Assembly: GCA_028279885.1 (NCBI GenBank)
Contig: JANQMX010000050.1
Span: 62,001-126,000 of the forward strand
From: Rhodovibrionaceae bacterium
GTDB taxonomy: Bacteria; Pseudomonadota; Alphaproteobacteria; Kiloniellales; DSM-21159
Direction of reading: 5' to 3'
Length of the DNA: 64,000 bases
Of the stretch, positions 1 to 8,730 are shown piece after piece. How positions within the stretch are numbered: position 1 is the stretch's first letter; every line of letters begins with the position of its first letter. A model generated the notes under the pieces. It was not told the origin of the DNA, ran no database searches, and saw only the letters and a list, made by a program, of their open reading frames with translations. A program made the position numbers and the translations under genes.

Positions 1-751
<751 letters not shown>

Positions 752-764
<13 letters not shown>

Positions 765-1672
765 GAGCAGCCCTCCGCTTCGATCTTGGCAATGGCCGCA
801 TCCATGATCTTCACAGTTTCGGCTAGGGCGCGTTTTTCATCCTTGTTGAGCGGCTGCAGCGGCCGGCGCGGCGGGCCAACCGGAATGCCGCGCAAGGACA
901 GCCCGTGCTTGATGCACTGGACGAACTTGCCGCCCTGCTCGAGCACCCGCATCAGCGGCAGCATCGCAGACATGATCCGGCGGCCCTTGTTGAAGTCGCC
1001 CTGGACGGCACAGGCGCGCCACAGCGCGATGTGCGCTTCAGGCGCGAAGTTGGAGCCGGCGCAAACCCAGCTCCTGGCGCCCCAGGCGAAGAACTCGAGC
1101 GCCTGATCGTCCATGCCGCAGGACAGCTGAATGTGCGGATAGTCGCGGGCCAGGAGGTGCAGGCGGTTGATGTCGCCCGAGCTTTCCTTGATGGCGCAGA
1201 AGTTGGGCGAGCGGCCGACCCGGTCGAGGAAGTCCTCGTCCATCTCCGCCGCCATGCGGCCGGGGTAGTTGTAGAGCATGACCGGCAGGTTGACCGCCCG
1301 GTCGATGGCCAGCGCATGCAGTGCGTTCTCTCGCCCGGTGGGCACGGAGTAGGGCGGGGTGGCGACCAAGATGGCGTCGGCACCCGCTTCCGTCGCCTGC
1401 TCGGCGAACCAAATCGACTCTTCGGTGCGCAGGGCGCCGGTGCCGACGATCAAGGGCACGCGTCCTTTGATGACGTCGCGCGCGACCGGCATGAGCGCGG
1501 CGCGCTCTTCGGCCGTTTGCGCGTAGTACTCGCCGGTGGTGCCGGCAAGAATGATGCCGTGGACGCCCGATGCGATCAGGTGCTCAGCCACCTCGGCAAA
1601 GCGGTTCCGATCGATCGCGCCGTCATCGCCGTAGGGCGTGACGATGGGCGTATAGATCCCCTCGAACTTCAT
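752..1672 (-). CDS. DapA-family (dihydrodipicolinate synthase-like) lyase/dehydratase
   Basis: Class I pyruvate-type aldolase superfamily TIM barrel of 306 residues, the usual length. Motifs include GTTGEYY near residue 45 (phosphate/carboxylate-binding loop), the LYNYPGR Tyr around 135 and the Schiff-base Lys in CAIKESSG around 162. The start MKFEGIYTP matches family N-termini, so the 19-codon upstream extension is not used. True DapA usually sits apart from catabolic genes. Here it is coupled to an aldehyde dehydrogenase and preceded by a GntR regulator, which fits a catabolic member such as Delta1-pyrroline-4-hydroxy-2-carboxylate deaminase or keto-deoxy-sugar-acid dehydratase. Which of these is not resolved by the sequence. 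Confidence 0.85.
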
Positions 1673-1683
1673 TGTATCGCCTG

Positions 1684-1691
1684 TGTATACA
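1684..1691. promoter_or_regulatory. Candidate GntR operator upstream of the DapA-family gene
   Basis: Perfect palindrome TGTATACA 11 bases upstream of the DapA-family start codon. A one-mismatch copy, TGTACACA, lies at 2532-2539 in the divergent region of the adjacent GntR gene. TGT-N2-ACA half sites are typical of GntR/FCD operators. Assignment to this regulator is inference. Confidence 0.4.
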
Positions 1692-1757
1692 GATCGTGCA
1701 CAAATAGCGCGGCGACACGACAAGCGCAAGCCGAGACGCGCCTACGTCGGGAAGGGC

Positions 1758-2444
1758 TCAGGCCAACTGTTCGACAGTGATCGGCAGAGGATCGGGCCGG
1801 ACGAACATCTCCATGTGGTCGCGGGAGAGGGCCCAGTGGTCCAGCGTCACCGCGACGGCCGTCTCTTCGTCGCCGGCTGCGATGGCTTCGATGAGCTGGT
1901 CGTGCTGGTCGGCGGCGGTGTCGATCCGCCCGTGCATGTCCCCGCTGCGCGCCCGCCAGAAAGTCTGTCCGATGCGGGCGTGATCGATCAGCAGACGCTG
2001 CAGGCTGGGCATCAGATAGTGGTTGTCCGCCATTTCCCCCATGACGAAGTGGAAGCGGTCGTTCCAGAACACCATGCCCTCGACCGCGCCGTTGCGGACG
2101 GCTTGGCGGAACTGCTCCTGCACTCGGCGCAGCTCCTCGATCTGAGCCGGACGGGCATTCTGCGCAGCTAGGCGCGCGATGGTGGAGTAGATCAACGGCG
2201 CAGTCAGGAAGAAGTCGCGCATGGTCTTGTGACTCATGGGCGAAACGATGGTGCCGCGGTTGTCGCGAATCTGGATGTAGCCCTCACCGGCGAGCTGGCG
2301 AAAGACATCGCGCAGCGGCGTGCGCGAGATGCCATAGGCGGCGCTGAGCGTGGTTTCGTCCAGGCTGCTGCTCGGTTCCAGCTCCAGCGTGAGAATCTTC
2401 CGCTTCAGGTCGGTATAGAGCCGATCCTTGTCCGATTTCGCCAT
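1758..2444 (-). CDS. GntR-family transcriptional regulator, FCD type
   Basis: DNA-binding regulator of 228 residues. The N-terminal winged helix (about residues 8-75) contains the family signature LSAAYGISRTPLRDVFRQL followed by GYIQIRDNRGTIVSP. The C-terminal all-helical FCD-like effector domain (about 80-215) includes metal-ligand-type His residues in FHFVMGEMADNHY and in the RIDTAADQHDQLIEAI segment. The ATG at 2444 is chosen because homologous N-termini begin just before the DNA-binding domain; the 42-codon extension upstream covers the promoter. It lies 85 bases upstream of the DapA-family gene on the same strand and is divergent from the binding-protein gene, so it probably controls both directions. 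The effector is unknown. Confidence 0.88.
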   Translation of the reverse strand: MAKSDKDRLYTDLKRKILTLELEPSSSLDETTLSAAYGISRTPLRDVFRQLAGEGYIQIRDNRGTIVSPMSHKTMRDFFLTAPLIYSTIARLAAQNARPAQIEELRRVQEQFRQAVRNGAVEGMVFWNDRFHFVMGEMADNHYLMPSLQRLLIDHARIGQTFWRARSGDMHGRIDTAADQHDQLIEAIAAGDEETAVAVTLDHWALSRDHMEMFVRPDPLPITVEQLA

Positions 2445-2530
2445 GATTCGACCGTTAGTAGTGTTGCAACTTACTGTCATGCCGGCGGAGACTATCCGGC
2501 GAATTGCGGTTTGCACAGCAGGAACACATA

Positions 2531-2540
2531 TTGTACACAA
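2531..2540. promoter_or_regulatory. Candidate GntR operator in the divergent promoter region
   Basis: Inverted repeat TTGT-AC-ACAA, extended by flanking A/T to an imperfect 13-base palindrome, lies between the divergent GntR gene and the binding-protein gene. Its core TGTACACA differs by one base from the palindrome at 1684-1691. Two similar sites at both promoters of one regulator support, but do not prove, binding. Confidence 0.4.
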
Positions 2541-2619
2541 TTTTGGCTGAACAAACCTGTCTAAAATCAACTGGGCCGATTACCTCGTTGTCGGTCCTCT
2601 GCAATGGGAGAGCTTTGCG

Positions 2620-4227
2620 ATGAAGGATTGGCTGACGACGAAACGCCTGGAGGCCTTGGCCGATCAGGCGCGGCGACAGGTCATCGACCGCCGCCGCTTC
2701 ATGGAGGGCGCGCTGGCGACCGGCATGACGGTCTCCGCAGCGAGCGCTCTATGGAGCAACAAGGTCGAAGCAGCGACGCCCAAGAACGGCGGGACCTACC
2801 GGGTCGGCATGCACGACGGCAACACAACCGACCGGCTGGATCCGGGGACGACAGAGAGCGTCTACATGATCCAGCTGAACCATGCCTTCCGCAGCTACCT
2901 CACCGAGATCACGAACGAGAACGAGATCGGCCCCGACGCGGCGGAGTCCTGGGAGGCATCGGCTGATGCCGCGACCTGGACCTTCAAGCTCTACGAGGGC
3001 GTCGAGTTCCACAACGGCAAGCCCTTCACGGCTGAAGACGCGGTTGCTTCACTGAACTACCACCGCAACGAAGAGTCCAAGTCGGCGGCCAAGGCCCTGT
3101 TGGAGGATGTCGAGGACATCAAGGCTGACGGCTCGCACACCGTCGTCATCAAGATGAAGTCGGGCAACGCCGACCTGCCTTATCTCCTCTCTGATTATCA
3201 CCTGGTCATGATGCCCTCGGACGGAGAGGGCAATGTGGATTGGCAGAGCGGTATCGGCACCGGGCCCTACAAGATCGAGTCCCATGACCCGGGCGTGCAG
3301 TCGTCGTTGACGCGGCATGAGAACTATCACCGCACGACCTACTTCGATGCGGTCAACACGACCGTGGTCAACGACGTCAGCGCCCGCCAGTCGGCGCTCT
3401 TGACCGGCGAGTTCGATGCCATCAGCGACGTCGATCTCAAGACGGTCCGCCTGCTCGGGCGCGACCGCAACATCGAGATCGACGAGGTGCCGAGCGGCGC
3501 GCATTGCACCATCCCGATGTTCTGCGACGTGGCGCCCTTCGATAACCTCGATGTCCGCTTGGCGCTGAAGTACGCCATCGACCGGGACGAGATCGTCGAC
3601 AAGATCCTGCTCGGCCACGGCACCAAGGGCAACGATCACCCGATCGGGCCGACCTTGCCGTTCTTTGCCGACCTGCCGCAGCGCGACTACGACCCGGACA
3701 AGGCCAAGTTCCACCTCGAGAAGGCCGGGATGACCAACCTCAAGGTTTCGCTCTCGTCGGCCGACTTCATCTTCTCGGGCGCCGTCGACATGGCGGTGCT
3801 GTTCCGCGAGCATGCCTCACGCGCCGGTATCGATATCGATGTCGTGCGGGAGCCGAACGACGGCTACTGGTCCAACGTCTGGCTGGTGAAGCCTTTCGTG
3901 GTGGTGCAGTGGGGCGCCCGGCCGACGCCGGACGTGATGTTCTCCCTGGCCTACAAGGACGACGCGGCCTGGAACGAGAGCCACTGGAAAAACGAGCGCT
4001 TCAATATGCTGCTGCGCGAAGCCAAGGCGGAACTGGACGACGTCAAGCGCAACGATATGTATCGCGAGATGCAGCTGCTCTGCCGCGACGACGGCGGCAC
4101 CATCGTGCCGTTCTTCCGCAACCGCGTCTTCGCCCGCCGGTCCAACGTTCAGCACGTCGAGCAGCTCGCCGGCAATTGGGAGCTGGACGGCGCACGCTCC
4201 TTCCAGCGCTGGTGGTTCGACTCCTGA
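2620..4227 (+). CDS. ABC transporter substrate-binding protein, oligopeptide/SBP_bac_5 family, Tat-exported
   Basis: Periplasmic binding component of a peptide/nickel/opine-type ABC importer, 535 residues, normal family length. The N-terminus has a twin-arginine motif (DRRRFMEG, residues 26-33), a hydrophobic stretch and cleavage region around SNKVEAA, so Tat export is likely. The mature part shows cluster 5 marks such as GGTYRVG, AESWEASADAATWTFKLYEG and FHNGKPFTAEDAVAS. A good ribosome site (GGGAGAG) precedes the ATG. No permease or ATPase gene follows: a terminator comes next, so partner subunits must be elsewhere. Its divergent arrangement with the GntR gene suggests it delivers the compound broken down by the adjacent DapA-like and dehydrogenase enzymes. 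Confidence 0.9.
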   Translation: MKDWLTTKRLEALADQARRQVIDRRRFMEGALATGMTVSAASALWSNKVEAATPKNGGTYRVGMHDGNTTDRLDPGTTESVYMIQLNHAFRSYLTEITNENEIGPDAAESWEASADAATWTFKLYEGVEFHNGKPFTAEDAVASLNYHRNEESKSAAKALLEDVEDIKADGSHTVVIKMKSGNADLPYLLSDYHLVMMPSDGEGNVDWQSGIGTGPYKIESHDPGVQSSLTRHENYHRTTYFDAVNTTVVNDVSARQSALLTGEFDAISDVDLKTVRLLGRDRNIEIDEVPSGAHCTIPMFCDVAPFDNLDVRLALKYAIDRDEIVDKILLGHGTKGNDHPIGPTLPFFADLPQRDYDPDKAKFHLEKAGMTNLKVSLSSADFIFSGAVDMAVLFREHASRAGIDIDVVREPNDGYWSNVWLVKPFVVVQWGARPTPDVMFSLAYKDDAAWNESHWKNERFNMLLREAKAELDDVKRNDMYREMQLLCRDDGGTIVPFFRNRVFARRSNVQHVEQLAGNWELDGARSFQRWWFDS

Positions 4228-4260
4228 TCGTCTGCTCGGCCGAGCCGACACAGCAGAGGG

Positions 4261-4292
4261 GGGGCGAAGCCGCGGCTTCGCCCCTTTTCTTT
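4261..4292 (+). terminator. Rho-independent terminator after the binding-protein gene
   Basis: Perfect 12-bp inverted repeat with arms GGGGCGAAGCCG and CGGCTTCGCCCC (4261-4284), followed by a T-rich run. It ends transcription from the binding-protein gene. On the opposite strand there is no T tract. Confidence 0.85.
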
Positions 4293-4302
4293 TGGCAATC
4301 AG

Positions 4303-5235
4303 CTAACCAGCGGAGGCTGCTTGCCCATTGCGGTAGGGGCTGAGGGCAGCCTGAACCATGGCGTGGACCGGCGTCGGTACACCGTGCGCCTTGCCGATGC
4401 GGACCACGGCGCCGCTCAGGTCGTCGAGTTCCAGGCGCTTGCCGCGCTCCAGGTCGTCGAGCATGGAGGCCCGCATGTGCCATGGCATCTTCTCGGCGAA
4501 GGCGAAGCTCTTGTCGGCTACGTTCTCACCGAGCGCCGGGCAGGCCGCGCGGCCCACGGCATGGGTCTCATCGATCGCCGCTCGAAAAAGCGCCCGGCTG
4601 CGTTCCTCCGCGAGTATGGCTCCGATGGGCAGGCGGGTCAGAGTGGTGATGGCGCTGAGCGCGCTCAAGATGACCAGCTTCTCCCAGATGCGCACGTCGA
4701 TGTTGTCGACCAGCAGTGCTTCGATGCCGTCAACGTCGAGCGTCTCGGCCAACGCCTGGCAACGCTCGCTGGTGCGGCCGTCGAATTCGCCGAACACCAG
4801 CTTGGCAAAGGGGCCGTTGTGTCGCACGACCCCGGGCGCCTTGATGTCGGCTGGGATGACTGCGAGGCCGCCGATCACCCGTTCTTCGCCGATAAGCGAG
4901 CCGATGCGCTGCCATCCGTCGATGCCATTCTGGAAGGAAACCACCGCCGTCTCGGGCCCGAGCAGAGGGGACATGGCGTGCGCCGCGTCTTCGGTGTCGT
5001 AGAGCTTGACCAGGAAGAAGACCATGTCGACCGGGCCGATTTCGCCGGGGTCGCTGGTTGCCTTGATCTTCCGCAGGTGTGCGTCACCGAGCGGACTTTC
5101 GATCCTGAGGCCTTCGCGCTTGAGCGCCTCGAGATGGGCGCCTCGGGCGACGAAGGACACGTCGCGGCCGGCCTGCAGTAGGCGGCCGCCGTAGTAGCAT
5201 CCCAGGGCACCGGCGCCCATGACCGCAATCTTCAT
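4303..5235 (-). CDS. panE: 2-dehydropantoate 2-reductase family (ketopantoate reductase)
   Basis: NADPH-dependent reductase of the ApbA/PanE family, 310 residues, a normal length. The Rossmann motif GAGALGCYYGG is at residues 7-17. The C-terminal helical domain carries the catalytic Lys segment IWEKLVILSALSAITTL (about 180-196), and the SxFxDL-like region appears as MRASMLDDLERG. Classical PanE makes pantoate for coenzyme A, but the family has many paralogs. Here the gene follows a LysR regulator after only 22 bases and neighbours catabolic genes, so a different keto-acid substrate is possible. The symbol is a family-level call. Confidence 0.8.
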   Translation of the reverse strand: MKIAVMGAGALGCYYGGRLLQAGRDVSFVARGAHLEALKREGLRIESPLGDAHLRKIKATSDPGEIGPVDMVFFLVKLYDTEDAAHAMSPLLGPETAVVSFQNGIDGWQRIGSLIGEERVIGGLAVIPADIKAPGVVRHNGPFAKLVFGEFDGRTSERCQALAETLDVDGIEALLVDNIDVRIWEKLVILSALSAITTLTRLPIGAILAEERSRALFRAAIDETHAVGRAACPALGENVADKSFAFAEKMPWHMRASMLDDLERGKRLELDDLSGAVVRIGKAHGVPTPVHAMVQAALSPYRNGQAASAG

Positions 5236-5257
5236 CTCTCTTATTTCCTTCTGCTGG

Positions 5258-6139
5258 CTAGGCCGCGTCGGCCTGAGCGCCTGCCTGCCGCCGTTCGATG
5301 ATCTCGACCAGGGCTGCGATCTTGGGCGAGCCGGCGCCCTTGCGCCAGATCAGCAAGGTGTCGGCGTGGTCGCGGCCTTTCGGCATGGGGTGGAGGCTGA
5401 GCCGTTTGCGCTCGGGAAAGGTGCTGAGCACGCTGCTCGGCAGCAGCGCCACGCCCATGCCGACCACCACACAGCCGAGCATGGCGTGGTAGGAGGAGAG
5501 TTGAATGGTGTGCGCCGGCATCTCACCGCGTGCCGCGAACCAGCTTTCCAGCCGGCTGCGGTGGGGGCAGCCCTGCTCGAAGGCAATGATGGTCTCGGGC
5601 ACCGGCGAGTCCTCGGTGATCGGCGGGTGCCCGGACTTTGCCACTAACACCAGCTCCTCGCGGAAAGCGACGACCTGTTCGAACGGCGCTTCCGGCGCTG
5701 GCTCGGCGACGAAGGCAGCGTCGATCTCGCCGGCCAGGATGGCGGTCGCGAGTTGCTGCGGATTGCCCGTCTTCAAGGTCAGCTCCACCTCGGGATGGCG
5801 GCGATGATACTCGCTGAGCGGTTCGGGCAGCCGGACCGCCGCCGTGCTCTCCATCGCGCCGAGCCGGAACAGGCCGCGCGGCCGTGGGTCGAGCACCGCC
5901 TCCCGCGCCTCTTCCGCCAAGTCCAGCATGCGCTCGGCATAGCCCAGCAGCACTTGGCCGGCTGGCGAGAGGTGCATGCGCTTGCCCTCGCGAATGAAGA
6001 GCTCGACACCCAGCTCCTCTTCCAGCTGGCGGACACGGGTGGTGACGTTGGACTGGACCCTATGCAGGCGTTCGGCGGCGCGGGTGACGCCCCCTTCTTC
6101 CACGACGGCTTGAAAAATGCGCAGGCCCGCGAGGTCCAT
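5258..6139 (-). CDS. LysR-family transcriptional regulator
   Basis: Regulator of 293 residues. The N-terminal winged HTH (about residues 1-60) shows the LysR pattern FQAVVEEGGVTRAAERLHRVQSN followed by RQLEEELGVELFIREGKRM. The C-terminal periplasmic-binding-like effector domain spans about 90-290. It resembles the PtrR/YneJ-like group that starts MDLAGLRIF, but the inducer is unknown. It lies 22 bases upstream of the ketopantoate-reductase-like gene on the same strand and is divergent from the globin gene, so either could be a target. The AT-rich 116-base gap to the globin gene holds the presumed autoregulatory site, including the small inverted repeat AGAAT-N5-ATTCT at 6153-6167. Confidence 0.88.
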   Translation of the reverse strand: MDLAGLRIFQAVVEEGGVTRAAERLHRVQSNVTTRVRQLEEELGVELFIREGKRMHLSPAGQVLLGYAERMLDLAEEAREAVLDPRPRGLFRLGAMESTAAVRLPEPLSEYHRRHPEVELTLKTGNPQQLATAILAGEIDAAFVAEPAPEAPFEQVVAFREELVLVAKSGHPPITEDSPVPETIIAFEQGCPHRSRLESWFAARGEMPAHTIQLSSYHAMLGCVVVGMGVALLPSSVLSTFPERKRLSLHPMPKGRDHADTLLIWRKGAGSPKIAALVEIIERRQAGAQADAA

Positions 6140-6255
6140 ATATCTCTCTCAAAGAATATATCATTCTCGATTATTCATTTTAAAAGAACATTTCCTCTCT
6201 GTAAAGCCTGGCCATCGCAATGATGACGGTCATTCGGAACAGAGAGGACCCGACG

Positions 6256-6681
6256 ATGACACCCGATCAAAAAACCTTGGTTCAGGAAACCTGGAAGATG
6301 GCGGCACCCAACGCGGAAGCGGTGGCGCAGCTCTTCTATCAGCGGCTGTTTGCGCTCGACCCAGCGATCGAGAGGCTTTTTGCCGGCAGCAACATGGCGG
6401 CCCAGCGGGCCAAGCTGGTCCAGGCTCTGCGCTTGGCAGTAGAGGGCCTCGACGATCTCGACGGCCTGGTTCCGGTGATTGAAGACCTGGGCCGGCGGCA
6501 CGTTGGCTACGGCGTCAAGGCGTCGCACTACGATACCGTCGGCGCGGCGCTGCTCTGGACCTTGGAGCGTGGCCTTGGCCAAGCCTGGACGGCCGAGACC
6601 AAGGCGGCCTGGACAGAAGTCTATGGGCTGTTGGCAGGCGTGATGCAGCAGTCGGAGGGCGGTTCGGAGGCGGCGGCCTAA
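6256..6681 (+). CDS. Single-domain globin (haemoglobin-like)
   Basis: Haem-binding globin of 141 residues, like the globin domain of flavohaemoglobin or Vitreoscilla haemoglobin but without a reductase domain. The helix A start LVQETWKM, the B/C region FYQRLFALDPAIERLF and the proximal His in GRRHVGYGV (about residue 83) are visible. The ATG at 6256 is preferred over 6220 because it follows the strong ribosome site AGAGAGGA and gives the usual N-terminus MTPDQ. Such proteins bind O2 or NO; detoxification or oxygen delivery is family knowledge, not shown here. It is divergent from the LysR gene. Confidence 0.88.
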   Translation: MTPDQKTLVQETWKMAAPNAEAVAQLFYQRLFALDPAIERLFAGSNMAAQRAKLVQALRLAVEGLDDLDGLVPVIEDLGRRHVGYGVKASHYDTVGAALLWTLERGLGQAWTAETKAAWTEVYGLLAGVMQQSEGGSEAAA

Positions 6682-6886
6682 GGCTTGCGAAAGATGTGAG
6701 GCAGGGTGGCGAAACCGCCGCCTTTGCCCCGCTTTTTGCATGCCTGCTTTGCCCTTGTGAGGGGGGAAATCGCCAGTTTCCGTGATCTCCTTAACAAATT
6801 AGAAAATCTTATTGGAGTATCAAACGAAATCGCTTGCTGCAGTGCGGTAGGTCACCTAAATAGCACGATAAGTGCAAAGAACAGTG

Positions 6887-6912
6887 AGCAGCGTGCATTT
6901 TGCATAGCTGCT
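6887..6912 (+). promoter_or_regulatory. Hairpin in the leader of the DUF1127 gene
   Basis: Arms AGCAGC/GCTGCT with inner TGCA/TGCA and a TTT loop form a compact hairpin 21 bases before the DUF1127 start codon, just ahead of its AAGGAG ribosome site. The rest of the 252-base gap (6682-6933) is AT-richer than its surroundings and holds no convincing gene. The hairpin could influence translation or RNA stability; this is inference. Confidence 0.35.
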
Positions 6913-6933
6913 ATTTGAATAAGGAGTATTAAT

Positions 6934-7161
6934 ATGGCGACAACCACTTACAACGGCCACATTGCCGGCTCGCAGTCGAAGGGATTCTTCGCTGGCTTGG
7001 CGCATGCCGCGCACAACGCGATCGAGACCCTGACGCTCTGGCAGCGCCGGCGTGAACAGCGGCGCTACCTGCTGTCCCTCGACGACCGTCTGCTGCGCGA
7101 CATCGGCTTGAGCCGCGTCGAGGCCGAGATGGAAGCAGACAAGCCCTTCTGGCGCGCCTAG
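6934..7161 (+). CDS. DUF1127 small protein
   Basis: Small 75-residue protein with a C-terminal DUF1127 (YjiS-like) domain, seen as the Arg-rich helix WQRRREQRRYLLSLDDRLLR followed by DIGLSRVEAEMEADKPFW. The ribosome site AAGGAG lies 8 bases upstream of the ATG. Some alphaproteobacterial members bind RNA or tune phosphate/carbon metabolism and stress responses; no function can be assigned here. It is a monocistronic unit between a long leader and a clear terminator, consistent with high expression. A second DUF1127 protein occurs at 22527-22895. Confidence 0.88.
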   Translation: MATTTYNGHIAGSQSKGFFAGLAHAAHNAIETLTLWQRRREQRRYLLSLDDRLLRDIGLSRVEAEMEADKPFWRA

Positions 7162-7205
7162 TGAACCAGGCACATAGGCTTGGCCATGGCCAAGCCGGTC
7201 GATAG

Positions 7206-7246
7206 AGGCCCGCGTCGCCAATCGCCGCGGGCCTTCTTCTTTCTTG
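7206..7246 (+). terminator. Rho-independent terminator after the DUF1127 gene
   Basis: Nine-bp stem with arms AGGCCCGCG (7206-7214) and CGCGGGCCT (7226-7234), an 11-base loop and a following T-rich tract (TTCTTCTTTCTT). Confidence 0.82.
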
Positions 7247-7256
7247 AGCGTGAGGT

Positions 7257-7862
7257 CTAAAGCCCGGCGGCTTCTGCGAAGGGGTCGTCGCCGGGGTCGC
7301 GATGGCGCTGATACTCGGCCCAACGGGCAACCTCGTCGGCCGTGGTTTCATCGGTGATGGCGGCGATCAGCGCCAAGCTCATGTCGATACCGGCGGATAC
7401 GCCTGACGAGGTGTAGAAGGGGCTGTCGACGACCCAGCGGGCCCGTGGCTGCCAATTCACCTTCGGCCCGTGGGAGGTGGCCCATTGCCAGGCCAGCTTG
7501 TTGGTCGTCGCCTGGCGTCCGTCGAGCAGGCCAGCCCGGGCCAGCAGGGCCGAGCCGGTGCAGACACTGGCGGTGATCTCGGCGTCTTGCGAGGCGGTGC
7601 GCAGCCAGTCCATGAAGAAGGGATTGTCGACCTCTTTCCGGGTGCCGCGCCCGCCGGGAATGAGCAGGATGTCATAAGACCCGCCGTCGGTGAAAGCCTC
7701 GTCCGGCAAGGAACGCGGCCCCTGAGCGCTGGGTACAGCCTCGCGGCTCTCGGCCACCAGGCGAATGGAGAGCTGCTCCCGCAGCATGCCGAACATCTCG
7801 AGCGGCCCGAAGAGGTCGAGCAACTCGAAACCGGGAAAGATCACAGCGCCGATCGTACGCAT
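7257..7862 (-). CDS. DJ-1/PfpI family protein, isonitrile hydratase-like
   Basis: Class I glutamine-amidotransferase-like fold of 201 residues. The nucleophile elbow is ASVCTGSALLARAGLL, with Cys at about residue 100. The N-terminal IFPGFELLDLFGPLEMF and the ILLIPGGRGTR segment match the isonitrile hydratase (InhA)/ThiJ subgroup of stand-alone enzymes. Typical members have ATTHW after the elbow; here it reads ATTNK, so substrate specificity may differ. The gene is divergent from the glutamine-amidotransferase gene at 8017 with 154 bases between the start codons. Its reaction is not assigned. Confidence 0.85.
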   Translation of the reverse strand: MRTIGAVIFPGFELLDLFGPLEMFGMLREQLSIRLVAESREAVPSAQGPRSLPDEAFTDGGSYDILLIPGGRGTRKEVDNPFFMDWLRTASQDAEITASVCTGSALLARAGLLDGRQATTNKLAWQWATSHGPKVNWQPRARWVVDSPFYTSSGVSAGIDMSLALIAAITDETTADEVARWAEYQRHRDPGDDPFAEAAGL

Positions 7863-8016
7863 GCCGCCTCGCAGTTCCTTGGCCGGGTTTCGAAGACGGC
7901 CGGGATGCGCCGCCGCCTCGTCGCACAGAGGCTATAACTCGTTGAGGCTTTTCTCTAGCTCTTGAGGGCTGCGAGTCATTATCGGCAGGAATGCGCCGGA
8001 CGAGGAGAAGAGCTGA

Positions 8017-8730
8017 ATGACAGGACGCGTGGTTTCCATCCGTCACGGTGACGGCCCGTACGACGATCGGGTGGCGACCTTTTTCGCTGGGCGCGGCGCC
8101 GACGTCGAGGAGCGAGCGCCTTTCAAAGGTGATACTCTTGGTATGCCGGACGACTCGGTTGCTGCCTGCGTCATCTACGGCGGGCCCTTCAACGCCTTCG
8201 CGCTCGATGCGCACTCCTTTCTCAAGGAGGAGAATCGCTGGTTGGAGGGCTGCATCGCCAAGGGCATTCCGCTGCTCGGGATCTGCCAAGGCGCGCAGCA
8301 GATCGCCCATCTGCTGGGGGCCGAGGTTGGCCCGAAGCCCGGCGAGCCGCACGAGTTCGGCTACTACCCCATCCATCCGACTGAGGCCGGCAAGGGCTTC
8401 CTGCCTGGCAGCCTGCATGTCTCCCAGTGCCACTACCATGGTTTTGCCTTGCCGGACGGTGCGGAGCACCTGGCTTACAGCGAGGCCTTCGCCAACCAGG
8501 CGATGCGCTACGGCGAGACGACCTATGCCTTCCAGTTTCACCCGGAGGCAACGCGGACCGGCTTTTGGCGTTGGCAGGAGGCGCCCTGGGCTGCCTACGG
8601 CAAGCCGGGCGCGCAGACCCGCGAAGAGCAGGACGCCCTCGGCGCTGAACATGACCAGGCCCAGCACGACTGGTTCATGGGCTTTCTCGACGACTTCTTC
8701 GGGCCGGCCTTAGCCGAACGCGCCGCTTAG
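8017..8730 (+). CDS. Class I glutamine amidotransferase-like protein
   Basis: Stand-alone GATase1 domain protein of 237 residues. The catalytic Cys lies in GICQGAQQIAH (about residue 93), and the His-Glu pair lies in YAFQFHPEA (about 175). The oxyanion-type YGGPFNAF segment is near 55. It lacks any synthetase domain, like the GMP-synthase-type amidotransferase homologs found alone in many proteobacteria, some of which hydrolyse gamma-glutamyl compounds. The ribosome site GGAGAAGAG precedes the ATG. Its stop overlaps by 4 bases the stop of the convergent oxygenase-fusion gene. Specific substrate unknown. Confidence 0.82.
   Translation: MTGRVVSIRHGDGPYDDRVATFFAGRGADVEERAPFKGDTLGMPDDSVAACVIYGGPFNAFALDAHSFLKEENRWLEGCIAKGIPLLGICQGAQQIAHLLGAEVGPKPGEPHEFGYYPIHPTEAGKGFLPGSLHVSQCHYHGFALPDGAEHLAYSEAFANQAMRYGETTYAFQFHPEATRTGFWRWQEAPWAAYGKPGAQTREEQDALGAEHDQAQHDWFMGFLDDFFGPALAERAA

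Noticed and set aside
905..1780. 291-codon open frame on the plus strand over the DapA-like gene
   Set aside because: It is a shadow of a high-GC gene on the other strand; the minus-strand product has full family motifs and this one has none.
6706..6918. 70-codon frame between globin and DUF1127 genes
   Set aside because: No ribosome site, atypical composition and it covers the leader hairpin of the next gene.
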